A stretch of DNA of 64,000 nt from Diaporthe sp. PMI_573 (lineage: Eukaryota > Ascomycota > Sordariomycetes > Diaporthales > Diaporthaceae). This document shows positions 12,301-23,851 of this stretch, in pieces (positions within the stretch are counted from its first letter, which is position 1; each line of letters opens with the position of its first letter). The stretch lies in contig JAJTUP010000097.1 of assembly GCA_021399435.1 (NCBI GenBank), forward strand, positions 1-64,000, written 5' to 3'. Made by a program: the position numbers and the translations under genes. A model generated the notes under the pieces. That model was not told the DNA's origin, ran no database searches, and saw only the letters and a list, made by a program, of their open reading frames with translations.

Positions 12301-12419
12301 AATAAATTTAAATAGCCTTACCGCTAATAATTATACTTTAAGAAGAGAATAATTATATTTTATATATTAAACAGTTAAGTATTACCTCTATGCCGTATTG
12401 CTAATATAAACTCTATAGG

Positions 12420-13060
12420 TTACCTCTAGATCCTATAAAGGTTTAGTGTAATTATTATACCTATAGGCTAGAAGATAGGCTATCTCTTAAAAACATTAAG
12501 AGAATAGCCTAATTGCTATTGTTTAAACTATTAGCTACAGTAGAGTCGGCTAAAAATTGGCTATACCCTATAGCCTGTAGCATAATAGCTAGTGCTTGCT
12601 TTTATTGGTTGAAATTTTCAGGGCCTTTTAAGCGATAGGTCTCTAGAAAGGTATATACCTTCTTAGAGAGCTCCTTACTAAAATTTGGGCTAAATCCAAT
12701 AGATTCTGGCTATCTTCTAGGGCCCGTAGGCCTTATAAAAGGACTATTAGTATCTATAGGCTCCGGGGGAGCTCTTTGAGATATCTGGGGTGCTGGCTGG
12801 GGCACCTATGGTGCCTGGGGCGCCTAGGCTATTAGAACCAATAGGCTTTAAATAGCGGTAGTTAATTTCCCTAGCGTACTCTAAAGGGTATTGCTAGTAG
12901 CTATTTGTTGAGCTAATAGCTTTAATATTGACTCTAAACGGCTGTTTAGGTATAATATCTGCTGATTCTAAAGCTTAAAATACTTTAAAAAAGCGCCTGA
13001 AAGACGTTTAAACCTCTAAAGATTAGGGGTAGACCCCTCTATAGGGGTCTTGGAAGCCAT
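12420..13060 (-). pseudogene. Ty1/copia-like Gag relic
   Basis: From ATG at 13060 (complement) the frame reads MASKTPIEGSTPNL, then stops only at TAG/TAA codons replacing CAG/CAA/TGG. Further on it gives LKGPENFN, KQALAIMLQAIGYSQFLADST and LMFLRDSLSSS. Retained strings such as KGPENF...KQAL...AIG match the Gag-like N-terminal region of fungal copia elements. Upstream on the minus strand, near 13,485-13,500, ttggtgccc follows a tagca, as expected for a primer-binding site beside an LTR end. Only the 5' part of the element is seen; pol is missing. Confidence 0.6.
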
Positions 13061-13532
13061 GCTAGATAGCTGGCTAGTAGGAAAAAATACCTAAAATTAG
13101 GTATTTAAGGGAAAGCTATCTACTAGAAAGTATAATTTGTAGTCCCTTATAGTATAATTATATATTCTTGTAGTGCCTATTTCAAAGAAATAGTAGGTGT
13201 GACCCTTTAATGTATAGTTTCTAAATGTAAAATGTTTTACTGTAGTAAAAGCTAACAACTCTCTTATAGAAAGTAAGAAATGGTATTTATAGCACAATGT
13301 GCGCTAAGGGTTATAGGTTTGAATTGCCTAAAGAGCAAAGCTTTTACTCTTTTTTACAGTTATTTCTAAGCTTTGTAGGCCTAAACTAGCGTTTTTTTTA
13401 ACTTTTTACTGGTCCGCTAATTAGTGCTAAAGAGCGCTGTAGCATATAAAAAGGTAGGCTTTTTAGGGCCTAATTTAATGTTATTTCAGGGCACCAACTG
13501 CTAGAGCCAGGCTTATAACCTCTAAAGAATAG

Positions 13533-14047
13533 TGTCTTTAACAGTATATTTTATTAGCAGGATTGCAGTAAGGTGCCTAAGGCAAATTAGGACAGTTAAG
13601 AATAGTCTAGATAACTTTGTATTAAATTTAAGTAGGCTTCTATTAGCCTTCCTTATAGTTCTTCCAACATCGTCTTACCCATAGGCACATATAGGTTGGC
13701 TCTGGTACAAAAATAGCGAGGCCGGAAAATTTACCTTTTAGACCTACCATCTTTGGGTTATAATAACTAGCTAATCTTAGCCCTAATAGTAACTAAACTA
13801 AATACAGATAAACTTTAGAAATCAGGCTATCTAATAAACTAAGTTATAAACTTTTTGAGTAAGAAATAAGGAAAATGTAGAGGTATGAAGTTAGGGTCTT
13901 AAAATATCCTAAAAAATTGACTTATGGCTACTAAACTTATCTCCCGGCGTGTACGCCCTATGGGCATATAGAGAAAAATCTAGTGTCAAGTCTAGGGTAA
14001 CTCCTTGCATACAGTACTAGCACCTTGATAAGCGTTTCTGTTTAACA
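13533..14047 (-). repeat. LTR-like repeat, copy B
   Basis: Inverted relative to copy A; in its own orientation it starts tgttaaacagaaacgc and ends aaagaca. About 515 bp, intermediate RIP damage. It carries the string caagtctagggtaactcc once, where copies C and D have a tandem duplication. Confidence 0.75.
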
Positions 14048-14725
14048 ATAAGTAATTTAACTTACTTTAAATATTATAAGGTAAGAATTTAATATTATAA
14101 AATAAAAAACTGTTAGTATTAAAATAGCATTTAGTATTATTATATATTAGCCTTTATAGTTGGAGATAACTAAATGAGCGCTTTAGCGTAAGTATGCTTA
14201 ATATATCTACTATATAATAGTTCCTTTGTCCCTATAATAGATAGAACAAGTAATGTAATTAGAACCCAACCCAACCTATTGTTTACATAGTACCATATAT
14301 ATATATATATAGAGCCTATTTAATAATCTATTATATAAAGAATATTATTTATATTTAAAATAATATAAATTAATTTATTTTTATATTTTATATGAAAAGT
14401 TTAATATAGTTTACTAGTTAGTGGCGCACTTTAACTAACTCTATCAACTTTAGCCAACCCTAATACCCACTTAGGACAAAAGAATTAATTAAAATTAGCA
14501 CTAATTAGTACCAACTAGTCCCCATTACTTATTTTTAATTAATTTGATTAATTTAGAGTAGTTGGCATGGCTATAGTACCAGTCTAAAGTAGATAACTTT
14601 TGGTGGGAAAATCGGCTTCCCCATAAAATAGAGCATTTTAGCTATATAGAATTAACTTTAATCTATACCAGCTAGACTAACTATTTAGGTAATCTACTGC
14701 AAACTGCTTAAAAATATGCTACTAT

Positions 14726-16400
14726 TTACTCGGAATCTAAATAACTAGACTCTTCTACATCTTTCTCACAAGTTCTTATATTATGCCCAGTCTTGCCGCA
14801 GTTACTATATTATTATTTAGACGGTCTACCACAAATCGCCTCCTCACTATTACCAGCCATTTTACTAGCTAGCCGCTTTTTCTTTTATTTTTCTTTAATT
14901 ATTGCCTCGAAATCCTTAATACTAAGTACCCCTCTAAGCTAGACCTAACTTCTTTTAGTCCTCTAATACTTGGCAAGCCTAATATTAGCCTTCTTAAAGA
15001 TATAGACCTAATTATTTAAAAGAGTAATCTGGTATGCTATTATTTATACACTCTTTATAAACTTCTTAATTGCCTAGATAATTAATATAGGAGAGCTGTC
15101 TTAATAGTTAGAGATCTTGCCTTTAATAAAACCTAATTACTAAATAGTCTAGTAGGCATTTAAGGGCATTTGTAATTTCTATTTTAATAATAACACAGAA
15201 AGTAATTATACTAGAGTTTATAGGCAGACATCTAGCTTAGAAATAATAGAATCTAGATTCTATAGAGAAATACCAGCCCCTTTAAATCTAGCTTTTATAT
15301 TTTCTTCCGTAAAGACCTTATTATAGGCTGTCTTAAATATAATAAAGAACTTAGATTTAGTAATATAGTTAATAGAGGCCTGGATAAAGAGGTTAATCTA
15401 ATTGCTATATATATACTCTAATAGTAAATATAATGTAATATTTAATAGTTAAAGTAAATAAGATAAATATAGTAGTATGCTAATAAAGATAATATTATTC
15501 TTTATATAGTATTGCTTAAACTCTACTTATATATAGCTTTTATATCTATCTAGAATAAGTATCTAGTACTTGCTCTTAGTCTACTTAATTATATATTTAT
15601 TAAAATACCGAATTTATTTTAAACTAGTTTTATTATTTATCTATCTATTTAGAATAGGCTTAATAATCTAGCTTAATAAAAAGCTAGATTCTATTATCTA
15701 GTTGGTAAAATAGTAGGCGTCCTAGATAATTACAAACAGCGGAATATACTAATCTTTTATATTAATATATTTAATAGCTATTATCTATTTTTAATTTTTA
15801 GATTAAATAGATTTAGCTTTTCTATATTAATTAAAATATATAATAACTAATATTATAGTTATTATGCTTATTATAAAGCCACTCTTGTTAAAATTATACA
15901 GGTTGTTATCTATAATCCTATATTTAGCCATTATATTACAGAAAAGCTAAAACTAGTTTTTAATAACCTCTAGATCTTTATAAAAGGCCCTCTAATAGTT
16001 ATATAGCTAATTAAACTTAGTCTTTAGGCTTAGTTATATATTTATAAAGCATTATGCCTAGTACTTACTAACAGGCTTACTATTATATAATGCCAGCAAA
16101 AGGTTGGCTATATCTTCTATACTAGAAAGTTATATTAGAAATCTTTATATATCTTGCTTAATAATATATTAGATAAGCATCTACTCTTTAATTAGGTTAA
16201 GTTTATAATAGATAACGCGTAATTTATTACAGTTATATTAATTATTTATCTTTCTATAGAATATAGTTTTAGAGACATTAAAGATATATATAGCTTAATA
16301 TATACTTAAGGGTTTTTTTTAATTTTTTTTAGAGTCTTAAATTGCCTAAAGTGCTAAATTAATTTTATCTTCTTTTAAGTAGATTAGTGTATAATCAAGG
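14726..16400 (-). pseudogene. Fot1/pogo-type DDE transposase relic with C-terminal zinc knuckle
   Basis: The minus strand, read through stops, gives YNYQRAFYKDLEVI, AKYRIIDNNLYNFNKSGFIIGII (ancestral NFDETGF-type first catalytic motif with D and E turned to N and K), then TKSKFFIIFKTAYNKVFTEENIKARFKGAGI, all in pogo order. It ends with CSNCGKTGHNIRTC, a CCHC zinc knuckle, and a TAA at 14726-14728. Pogo-like transposases of filamentous fungi (Fot1 family) commonly carry such a C-terminal knuckle. Active elements cut and paste at TA sites; this one is inactive. The N-terminal CENP-B/HTH part is too decayed to place, so the 5' limit is approximate. Confidence 0.8.
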
Positions 16401-17082
16401 TTTCCTAGGTCCTCTAAACTAAAAGATCAGGTTTATATCTAAGATATATAACAAGGCAGTTGATTAAGCAATAGGGTTTCTAATAATAATTACAAGCTAA
16501 TAAAAGCTATTTAGGGTAAATACTTAAATTAACTGCTAAAAAGCTGTCCATACTATCTAATTATCTGGTAATAAGTATATCCTTATATGTCCATCTCTTC
16601 AGTAAGGCTTGCCAGGAGCACTAGTTGCTCCTAGCGATCTAGTATAGGGGAGCGTCGGGAGCGCCGGTTACTCTTATCACTCCATAGTGTTAGATTGCTA
16701 GAATCAATTGTCGCTCCAATTAATCCGTCTTATCTAATCAGTAATTACATAACTATTGGCTTGGTCCCTTATGCCATTTGTTTGGCTAATATGCTGGCCT
16801 AGTAGGGTTGTTTCTTTGCAGAACCAACTATTGGTTCTATTTCTATTAAGGTTATAATATTATTCCCCTTCTTTATACTTCTTTGTTCCTAAAGATTTTA
16901 AGTAAGTTTTCTATCCTATTTTCTTTATGTCTTTATATACCCTTCCTTTTAATTATTTTGTTCTCCCTGCTATATTGTTGTATATTGCCTAAAGTTGAGT
17001 TAAAAAGACTTATATAAAGAAGTCGGAAAAACAAGCCGTCTTTACTAACCTTATTAACCAGAAAGATATTGTATTTAAAACT

Positions 17083-17634
17083 ATGTCTTATTCTCGTTGT
17101 TTTAAAGCAAATCGCGCATATTGTTTTGCCCTTAAGTCTTTACGTTATAGCAAGTATATTTATACCGGGAAGTCTTATAATAGAAACAATATAGCTGCTT
17201 TTTATAGGTTTCCTTTTCCTTAATTTTTCTTTTTCTTGCTAATTGTCATAGTAAAATGCCTATTGTCTAAATAAAAGCATTTAGAAAAAGAAGAAATTAA
17301 TGCTAAAAAAAAGTTATTCTTGCTTTAAATTAAGTTATAGACCGCTATAAGTTGCTTAGCCTGCTTATATTACTAAAAATATTAAGCCAAGGAGCGGTTT
17401 TTTAAGTTATTCTATTATAGTATTTAGTTATTAGATAAGGAGAATGCTAAGTTAGAGTATTGTTATTAAGAGGAGGAGGCTTGGGTTACTGCCAATATAT
17501 AGTCTTTTAAAGCTATAGGGATTTTTAATTAGTATTTTTTAGGTTTAGATGTAAACAGTCTAGAGGTTTCTACCGATTTTCTTGTCAATCTTAAAAGTCC
17601 TATAGTGCCTATTGGCAATTTATTAGGTTCTTAA
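17083..17634 (+). pseudogene. Cys-rich + coiled-coil transposon ORF, antisense copy 2
   Basis: From ATG at 17083 the frame reads MSYSRCFKANRAYCFALKS, a relic of a Cys-pair motif. It later gives DKENAKLEYCY, EEEAWVTANIQSFKAIGIFN, GLDVNSLEVSTDFL and PIVPIGNLLGS, then stops at 17632-17634, with several stops in between and a probable frame change. It is related to the antisense ORF at 11.2-11.8 kb in layout and C-terminal tail. Its last codons overlap, on the opposite strand, the end of the chromodomain of chromovirus relic 2. Function unknown. Confidence 0.5.
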
Positions 17635-18828
17635 AGGGTTCCTAGATATTGTCTTTATTATTATAGCCTTTTTATTTAACCAGGTATTTAGTATTGGCAT
17701 TATATATTCTAAAATCTAAAACCTTTTTAACTTTCTATTCTTTTTCGTTATTATAAAGTTTAATCTATATTTTAAGCTATATATTACCTGGTACTAGTTC
17801 TAAGAGTAATATATAGAAGACCGAGTATATCTATATTTTTGTTAGTAATAAGAGTTTAAAATTAATGTTTAATAGTTTCTTTTTAATCTCAAATAGTTTA
17901 ATCTTCTTATAATTAAGTTTGTCGTTTAGTTACTTAGTTTTAATATTTTTATAGAGTAGATAGACTTTATCCTTCTCCTCTAAAGTTAGTCCTTTTAACC
18001 TTTTCTTGTTAGTATAGGTTATTATTTATTTTTATATAAAGAGTAGTTCTTGCTGAAGTTTTTTCTAAAGATCTTAAATCTTAGTTACCCTTTCTATAGC
18101 TAATTATACTTCTAGCCCGAAGATTAGTTCTCTATAGGCTTCTAATTTGTAGCTATAGTTTGTATAAAAGGGTAATATCTTGATAGTATCTATGTCTATA
18201 CTATTATAGGCAAACTGTACTATAGATAGTAGCTATACCTAGTTGTCTTGTTTATAGTTAATATAACTATAAAGGTATTATTTTAGAATCTAGTTTAGTC
18301 TTTTAGTTTATTTATCTATTTAAGGGTAGAAAGCTGTTAATAGCTTTAACTTAATACCAAGTTGTTTTATAAATAATTGCCAAAAGTTTAAGGTAAATAC
18401 TATTTCTCTGTCTAATATAATTTCTCGTAGTGTGCTATAGTTGCTGATAATTGTTTATAGGAAAGCATATACAAGTTTGTCTATATTACTTGCTTTCTTA
18501 TATAGCAAAAAGTAGGCGTATTTTATAAGTTTATCTACTATAACTAGAATACTATTATAGTATATTTCTATTATAGGTTTTTTAGATACTAGTAGTTTAA
18601 CAATAAAGTCTAGACTAATAGATTGTTATAGTCTATTAAATATTAGTAGAGGCTATAGCAGGCTATATAGTTTATACTATATAGTTTTGCTTTTATAATA
18701 TATATTACAATCCTAGATAACTGTTTAAACTTCTGTCTTTATCTTAGAGAAACTATAATACCGTTATAGTTATTTAATAGTTACTATAATTCCTTAATAT
18801 CTATATACTAATGCTTTATAAATCCTTT
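17630..18828 (-). mobile_element. Ty3/gypsy chromovirus relic 2 (integrase + chromodomain fragment)
   Basis: The minus strand gives, read through stops, SISLDFIVKLL, NSILVIVDKLIKYAYF, LREIILDREIVFTLNFW, INYKQDN, QFAYNSI, then KKRLKGLTLEEKDKVYLL (the GPY/F-type C-terminal part) and a chromodomain TKYLVK, KGYNNKDN, EPFKNLIN. These match integrase and chromodomain of chromoviruses and are clearly related to relic 1. Reverse transcriptase and protease are missing: the integrase is broken at 18,829 by LTR-like copy C and not continued far beyond it. Confidence 0.8.
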
Positions 18829-19360
18829 TGTTAAACGGAAACGCTTATTAAGGTATAGGCGCTGCACGTAGGGAGTTACCCTAGACTTTACGTAAGGAGT
18901 TACCCTAGACTTGGCACTGGATTTTCTCTAAGTGCCTATGGGGCGTGCGCGCCGAAAGATGAGTTTGGTGGCCGTGAGTCGATTTTTTGGGCTATTGTAA
19001 GACCCTAACTTCGTACCTCTGCATTACCCTTATTTCTTACCCAAAAAGCATGTAACCTGGTTTATTAGATAGCCTGATTTCTGGAGTTTATCTGTAATTA
19101 GTTTGGTTACTGTCAGCGTTAGGGTTGGCTGGCTATTTAAAGCCAAAGATAGTGGGTCCGAGGGCCGAATTTTCCGGCCTCCCTATCTGCGCACCAGAGC
19201 CAACCGCAGCGTGCCCAGGGTTGAGACAATGTCGGAGGGACTGTGAGGAGGGCTGACAGAAGCCCACTCGAATTCAATACAAAGTTGTCCGAACCACTCT
19301 CAAGCGTCCCAACAAGACCTCAGTGCACCTTACTGCTACCTGACTAATTTGATCCACTAA
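18829..19360 (+). repeat. LTR-like repeat, copy C, with CCTTT target duplication
   Basis: Best preserved copy. It starts tgttaaacggaaacgc and ends gatccactaa. It is flanked by ccttt at 18824-18828 and again at 19361-19365, a 5 bp direct repeat as left by retroelement insertion. TATA-like ctatttaaagcc lies near 19,128. A ~25 bp unit containing agtctagggtaac (here read in reverse) is duplicated near the start. It interrupts chromovirus relic 2. Confidence 0.8.
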
Positions 19361-19374
19361 CCTTTAGAATTATA

Positions 19375-19462
19375 TATAAGTAATATATATTATTATAATC
19401 CTTGTTTTATATAGTATTACGTAAGCACGTCTGCTTACGTAATCGGGCTAATATACTTATAA
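19375..19462 (+). repeat. ~85 bp inverted repeat, left copy
   Basis: taatatatattattataatcc...aatatacttataat is repeated in reverse complement at 24,945-25,035 with about three C/T-type differences. The core attacgtaagcacgtctgcttacgtaat is itself an imperfect palindrome. Confidence 0.8.
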
Positions 19463-20612
19463 TGTTAAGATTCCTTTAGTCTCTAGTATCTATAAGAGTT
19501 TTTTAGTAAATATATAATAGACTTATTTAAATTAGTAGGCTGTCTATCTATTAAAGTCTTTATATAGGGTATATTAGAGGTTATTTCTGCTTAAGTTATG
19601 ATAAATAATATCTATTAGTACTTATATAAAGTAGGTTATTAACTCTATTTCTAATAGACTATCTTATATATTAATTTTACTTTTCTATTATTTAGGGTTT
19701 ACTATTCTCCTCTATATATTTAGTAGAATATTACTTTTTTTACTAATTTCCTTATATATATAAAGAATAGTATCTACCTAATAGCTACCCTCTACTATAG
19801 GTTATTATTCTAGTATACTATTATTAGACGATATTATATTAGCCTCTATTATAGATCTTAGTTGGTTTTAGGTTTTAGGTTATATAGGAGTATATACTAC
19901 TTCTTCTTTCTTATATAAATTATAACTATTATCTAGTTCTACTTTAGTAGGCAATAATAATAGTCTCTTCCTTATGTAAGGGTCGATAGAGTAGTCGTCT
20001 AGAAGTCTCTATACCTAGTTTTACTCTAGCAGACGATAATATAGAGTTCTAGGAGGTAGTATAAGAGCCTAAATACCTGGTTCTGGCTTTGCCGGCAACA
20101 ACTTAGGCGAGTTTTTATCTCTTTACTCTTGCTAATCTATAATTGCTTGAAGCAATTACTGATCAGTATTAAATAAGCTTTGTATATATATATGTATTAT
20201 TAGATAATAGTGTTTAGTTAGTTGATTGATTCTTGCTTCTTATCTAACTAAGAGAGAAGGGAGACCTCTATACAATAGGTATAATATGTATGCCCATGCT
20301 AAGGTGGTCTATTTAGTCATTCCTTTGGTTTTAAGGCATAAGCGTACGGCTGTGCTAGACGCTATTCTAACATTTATAGATTAATACTTAGTATAGTAAT
20401 AATACTTAAAATTCTTATACTTTTTTAAGGTACTTTTCTTCTTCTTAATATATATAGTCTTTTCTTAAAGTCGCCTATTAGCTTTAATTAAAGGCCGTAA
20501 TATCTTAGCCTTATCTCTCTCTATACTCTTTAGGCTTTACGCTAATACCTAAAAGCGCTTTACTATAAACTTTATTATAGCGGTTTTATTGGCAATTGTC
20601 TAAAAGATTGGG
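19463..20612. other. AT-rich relic sequence, unassigned
   Basis: The minus strand can be read over long runs with TAG stops (for example SPKLLPAKPEPGI, then DDYSIDPYIRKRLLLLPTKVELD), which suggests a former transposon protein, but I recognise no family. Confidence 0.35.
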
Positions 20613-21042
20613 TGTCTTTAGCAGTAGGCTTTATCGGCAGGGTTACAATAGGGTGCTTAAGGCAAATTAGAACGGTTGAGAATGGTCTGGACAACTTTGT
20701 ATTGAATTTAAGTAGGCTTTTGTCAGCTCTCCTCACAGGTCCTCCGACATTGTCTTACCCGCGGGCACGCGTGGGTTGGCTCTGGTGCAAGAATAGCAAG
20801 GCCGGAAAATTTACCCTTTAGACCCACTATCTTTGGCTTTAAATAGCCAGCCAACCCTAATCTTGACAGTAACTAAACTAAATATAGATAAACTCTAGAA
20901 ATCAGGCTATCTAATGAAATAAGTTACATACTTTTTGGGTAAGAAATAAGGGTAATGTAGAGGTACGAAGTTAGGGTCTTAAAATAGTCTAAAATATTAA
21001 CTCCCGGCCACCAAACTTATCTCCTGGTATACACGCCCCATG
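20613..21042 (-). repeat. LTR-like repeat, copy E (truncated)
   Basis: Inverted copy starting at tgtctttagcagtaggc and cut at 21,042, exactly where the 170 bp gypsy LTR begins. Relatively mild RIP damage. Confidence 0.75.
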
Positions 21043-21212
21043 TGTGACGGGTTTTGTATAGGCCAATGATTTAATAGGTCTGTAGCTAAGCTAGGTTTAA
21101 TAAAGAGAGAAAGAAAAGAAGGGTGCTGTAGAAAGTATAAAATCTGCCTTTTTTATAGTAGATTCCGGAGCTTTTAAGCTTTGGAGTCTGAAAACGGGCC
21201 CTGCCTGTAACA
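21043..21212 (-). repeat. 170 bp gypsy LTR followed by polypurine tract
   Basis: Bounded by tgtgacggg and ctgtaaca (TGT...ACA ends). In minus orientation it carries a TATA box (ctataaaaaa). Directly adjoining it, 21,215-21,240 is a C-rich run that on the minus strand is a purine tract (g-rich with gagggggag), as expected for the polypurine tract before a 3' LTR. The internal domain lies at higher coordinates. Confidence 0.7.
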
Positions 21213-23326
21213 TTACCCCCCTGCTCCCCCTCTACCCCCCTTTTTTAGGCTAGGGTTAGGGGGCCTTATCTATTTAAACCCTTTACTGCTAGCTGTAAAT
21301 TAATTTTCTTTCTTTTTTCTCAATAACTCGTTTTTTCTTGTAAGTATTTCCGATTAAAAATATATAATTTCCCTGGTACTAATAAGTAAAGTCTATATCT
21401 TTTTGATTAGTTTCTGTTTGTAACTATAGTATCTATAGCTGTTGTCTACTTTGCCAATACTAAAGAGTGGGTAAGTTTACAATATTTACTTAATTTTCTA
21501 TAAAAGCCTCTAGTTAATTAACAGAGTTTTCTAGTTTGCCTAATATTTATATTTCCGCTGTACCGGCAAGAAGGATTACTTTACTATAATATAGTTTTTT
21601 GTCTTAAAAAGTATAAATTCTGCTAATTTTAATAGAATAATTGTTTTAAAAAACTTTATACTGCCTATTATACTATATTATAGGCTAAGGAGAATAGAGT
21701 ATTTTTGCTATAAATCTATCTATTTTAGTATAATTTCCGAGCTATAGCTAATAGAAATCTAGTAGTTATATTGTTATCTATTTTTCCGGTTTTATAGTCT
21801 AGTATATTAATACTAAAAACTGGGACTTTTTTATCTAGATTTTTATAATTTATTGGTTAGTTTTTAGAATAATAATAGACTTTTCTAATTTAATTATTTT
21901 AGGCAGTTTTTATAGCTTTTTGCCAGGCCTTTGTAGCTATTAGGGCGGCTTTTTGTAATATAGGTTAGTAAAATAAATAAGACAACTTAAGCTGTCTTGC
22001 GGCAAATTTACCTGTCTTTTTTTTTAGACTTTTGTACCTAATTATACGGAAATCTAGTGTTTTATATTAGAAATTGTCTTTTGCCCTTCTTATAGTATAT
22101 TTTTCTCGCCCTCTTTTATCTTCCTAGCATCTTCTTTTCTTTATTCTTTCCTTTCTCCTCTTTTTTATATTTAGGGCTGTAGATTTTTATTATTTTCCTT
22201 ATTTCTTTAGCTTCTTTATATACGCTAAATAAGCTTCTACCGGCCTGTTTAAAATCTATATAGTTTATTTACTTTACTAGTTCTTTATACTTATACCCCT
22301 TTTTTATTCTTTAAATATATATATATAGTAGCTTTTCTATAAAGTATTTCTAATAGCCTTTAATAGTTATAGCTAGAGACTAGTAATCTTTTTAGATCTA
22401 GCTGGAAAGTAGGTTATTAGCTATATGGTATATAAGTTTTATATAAATTTTAATATACCTTCTGTTAGGCAAACCTAATATCTTGGCTACTAATAAAGAT
22501 ACTATATGTTTTACCCTAAATTTTATGTATTTTTAATTAAGTTTCTTTTTATGCCTTAAAGTATGGTAATTTTTAAGATTTATCTATACTAAGTCTCCTT
22601 TCTAGAAATAAGGTGCTACTAATTGCTTTTTATTTACTGTAAATTCCTGTTTCTAGGCCGCGGTGGCCATTATAGCTTAGTAGAAGTTAGAGATTTATTA
22701 TAGTTTTCTTATAAAATTATTAGCTCTAGCCTCTAGTAATAACTTTAAGTGAGTTATATTTTTTAGTTCCCTAGAAACTGTAATAATTAAGTCGGGTATA
22801 TACCTCTTTATTACTTAAAAAGCAGATATTTCTATACTAATGTTTACTTTATAGTTAAGCGCTATCTAAGCTGTCGGTAGTTATTTGGCCTAGGTTTTCT
22901 GGTTTTCTGCTATAAAAGCCGCTAGATATACCTTAATTTCTTAGTTTATCCTCTCTAAACCCCTATTTATCTTAAAATAGTATATAGTACTAAGGCATTA
23001 TTTAATTTATAATAGTTAGTATGTATATTTTTAGAAATAGCTTACCTAATTTAGGCCCTAGTCTAATATAATAGCCCTAGACTAACTATAGTACTGTATC
23101 TAATACTATATAAAGCGTTTTATATATATTTTAGTGTCTATAGAGACTATAGGTTTTAATACTATTTCTTTACTAAGTTAATTATAAATAATCTAGAAAT
23201 AATAGTATTTTTTAGCTTTTAGGATTTTAGTAAACTTATTTCCTTTAAAGGCAGAAAGTTTGGTTATAAAGTTTATAGCGATTTTTTTATAATATTGGTT
23301 AGATACTAGTAGCGGCTTTCTGAAGG
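21213..23326 (-). mobile_element. Ty3/gypsy relic 3 (integrase + chromodomain-like end)
   Basis: The minus strand gives FYKKIAINFITKL-like and DQGPQF-like integrase segments between about 23.3 and 22.63 kb. The C-terminal segment follows: KGDLVQINLKNYHTLRHKKKLN, KYIKFRVKHIVSLLVAKILGLP, DYQSLAITIKGYQKYFIEKLL and YKYKELVKWINY down to about 22.23 kb, which fits the GPY/F plus chromodomain-like end of one gypsy clade. About 1 kb of further decayed sequence, readable with TAG stops but not recognised, precedes the polypurine tract and LTR at 21.04-21.24 kb. RT and protease are missing: the element is cut at 23,327 by LTR-like copy D. Confidence 0.7.
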
Positions 23327-23851
23327 TTAGTGGATCAAATGGGTCAGGTAGCAGTAGGGTGCACTGGAGGTCTTGTTGGCACGCTTGAGAATGGTTCAGA
23401 CAACTTTGCATTGAATTTGGGTGGGCTTCTGTCAGCCCTCCTCACAGTCCCTCCGACATTGTCTCAACCCTGGGCACGCTGCGGTTGGCTCTGGTGCGCA
23501 GATAGGGAGGCCGGAAAATTCGGCCCTCGGACCCACTATCTTTGGCTTTAAATAGCCAGCCAACCCTAACCCTGACAGTAACCAAACTAAATACAGATAA
23601 ACTTCAGAAATCAGGCTATCTAATAAACTAGGTTACATGCTTTTTGGGTAAGAAATAAGGGGAATGCAGAGGTTCGAAGTTAGGGTCTTACAATAGCCCA
23701 AAAAATCGACTCACGGCCACCAAACTCATCTGCCGGCGCGCACGCCACATAGGCACTTAGCCGAAAAAGTGCCAAGTCTAGGGTAACTCCCTACGTGAAG
23801 TCTAGGGTAACCCCTTACGTGCAGCGCCCACACAAGCGTTTCCGTTTAACA
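23327..23851 (-). repeat. LTR-like repeat, copy D
   Basis: Inverted, about 525 bp, from ttagtggatcaaat to cgtttaaca, with the same alternative end (gatccactaa in its own orientation) as copy C. Both flanks are gypsy integrase from different elements and I find no target duplication, so it may be an element end or a recombination product rather than a simple solo insertion. Confidence 0.75.

Noticed and set aside
20612..20821. Similar ~70-codon frames at 6.09-6.29, 20.61-20.82 and 23.33-23.55 kb that look like a small protein family
   Set aside because: They all lie within copies of the same LTR-like repeat; similarity reflects the repeat, not coding.
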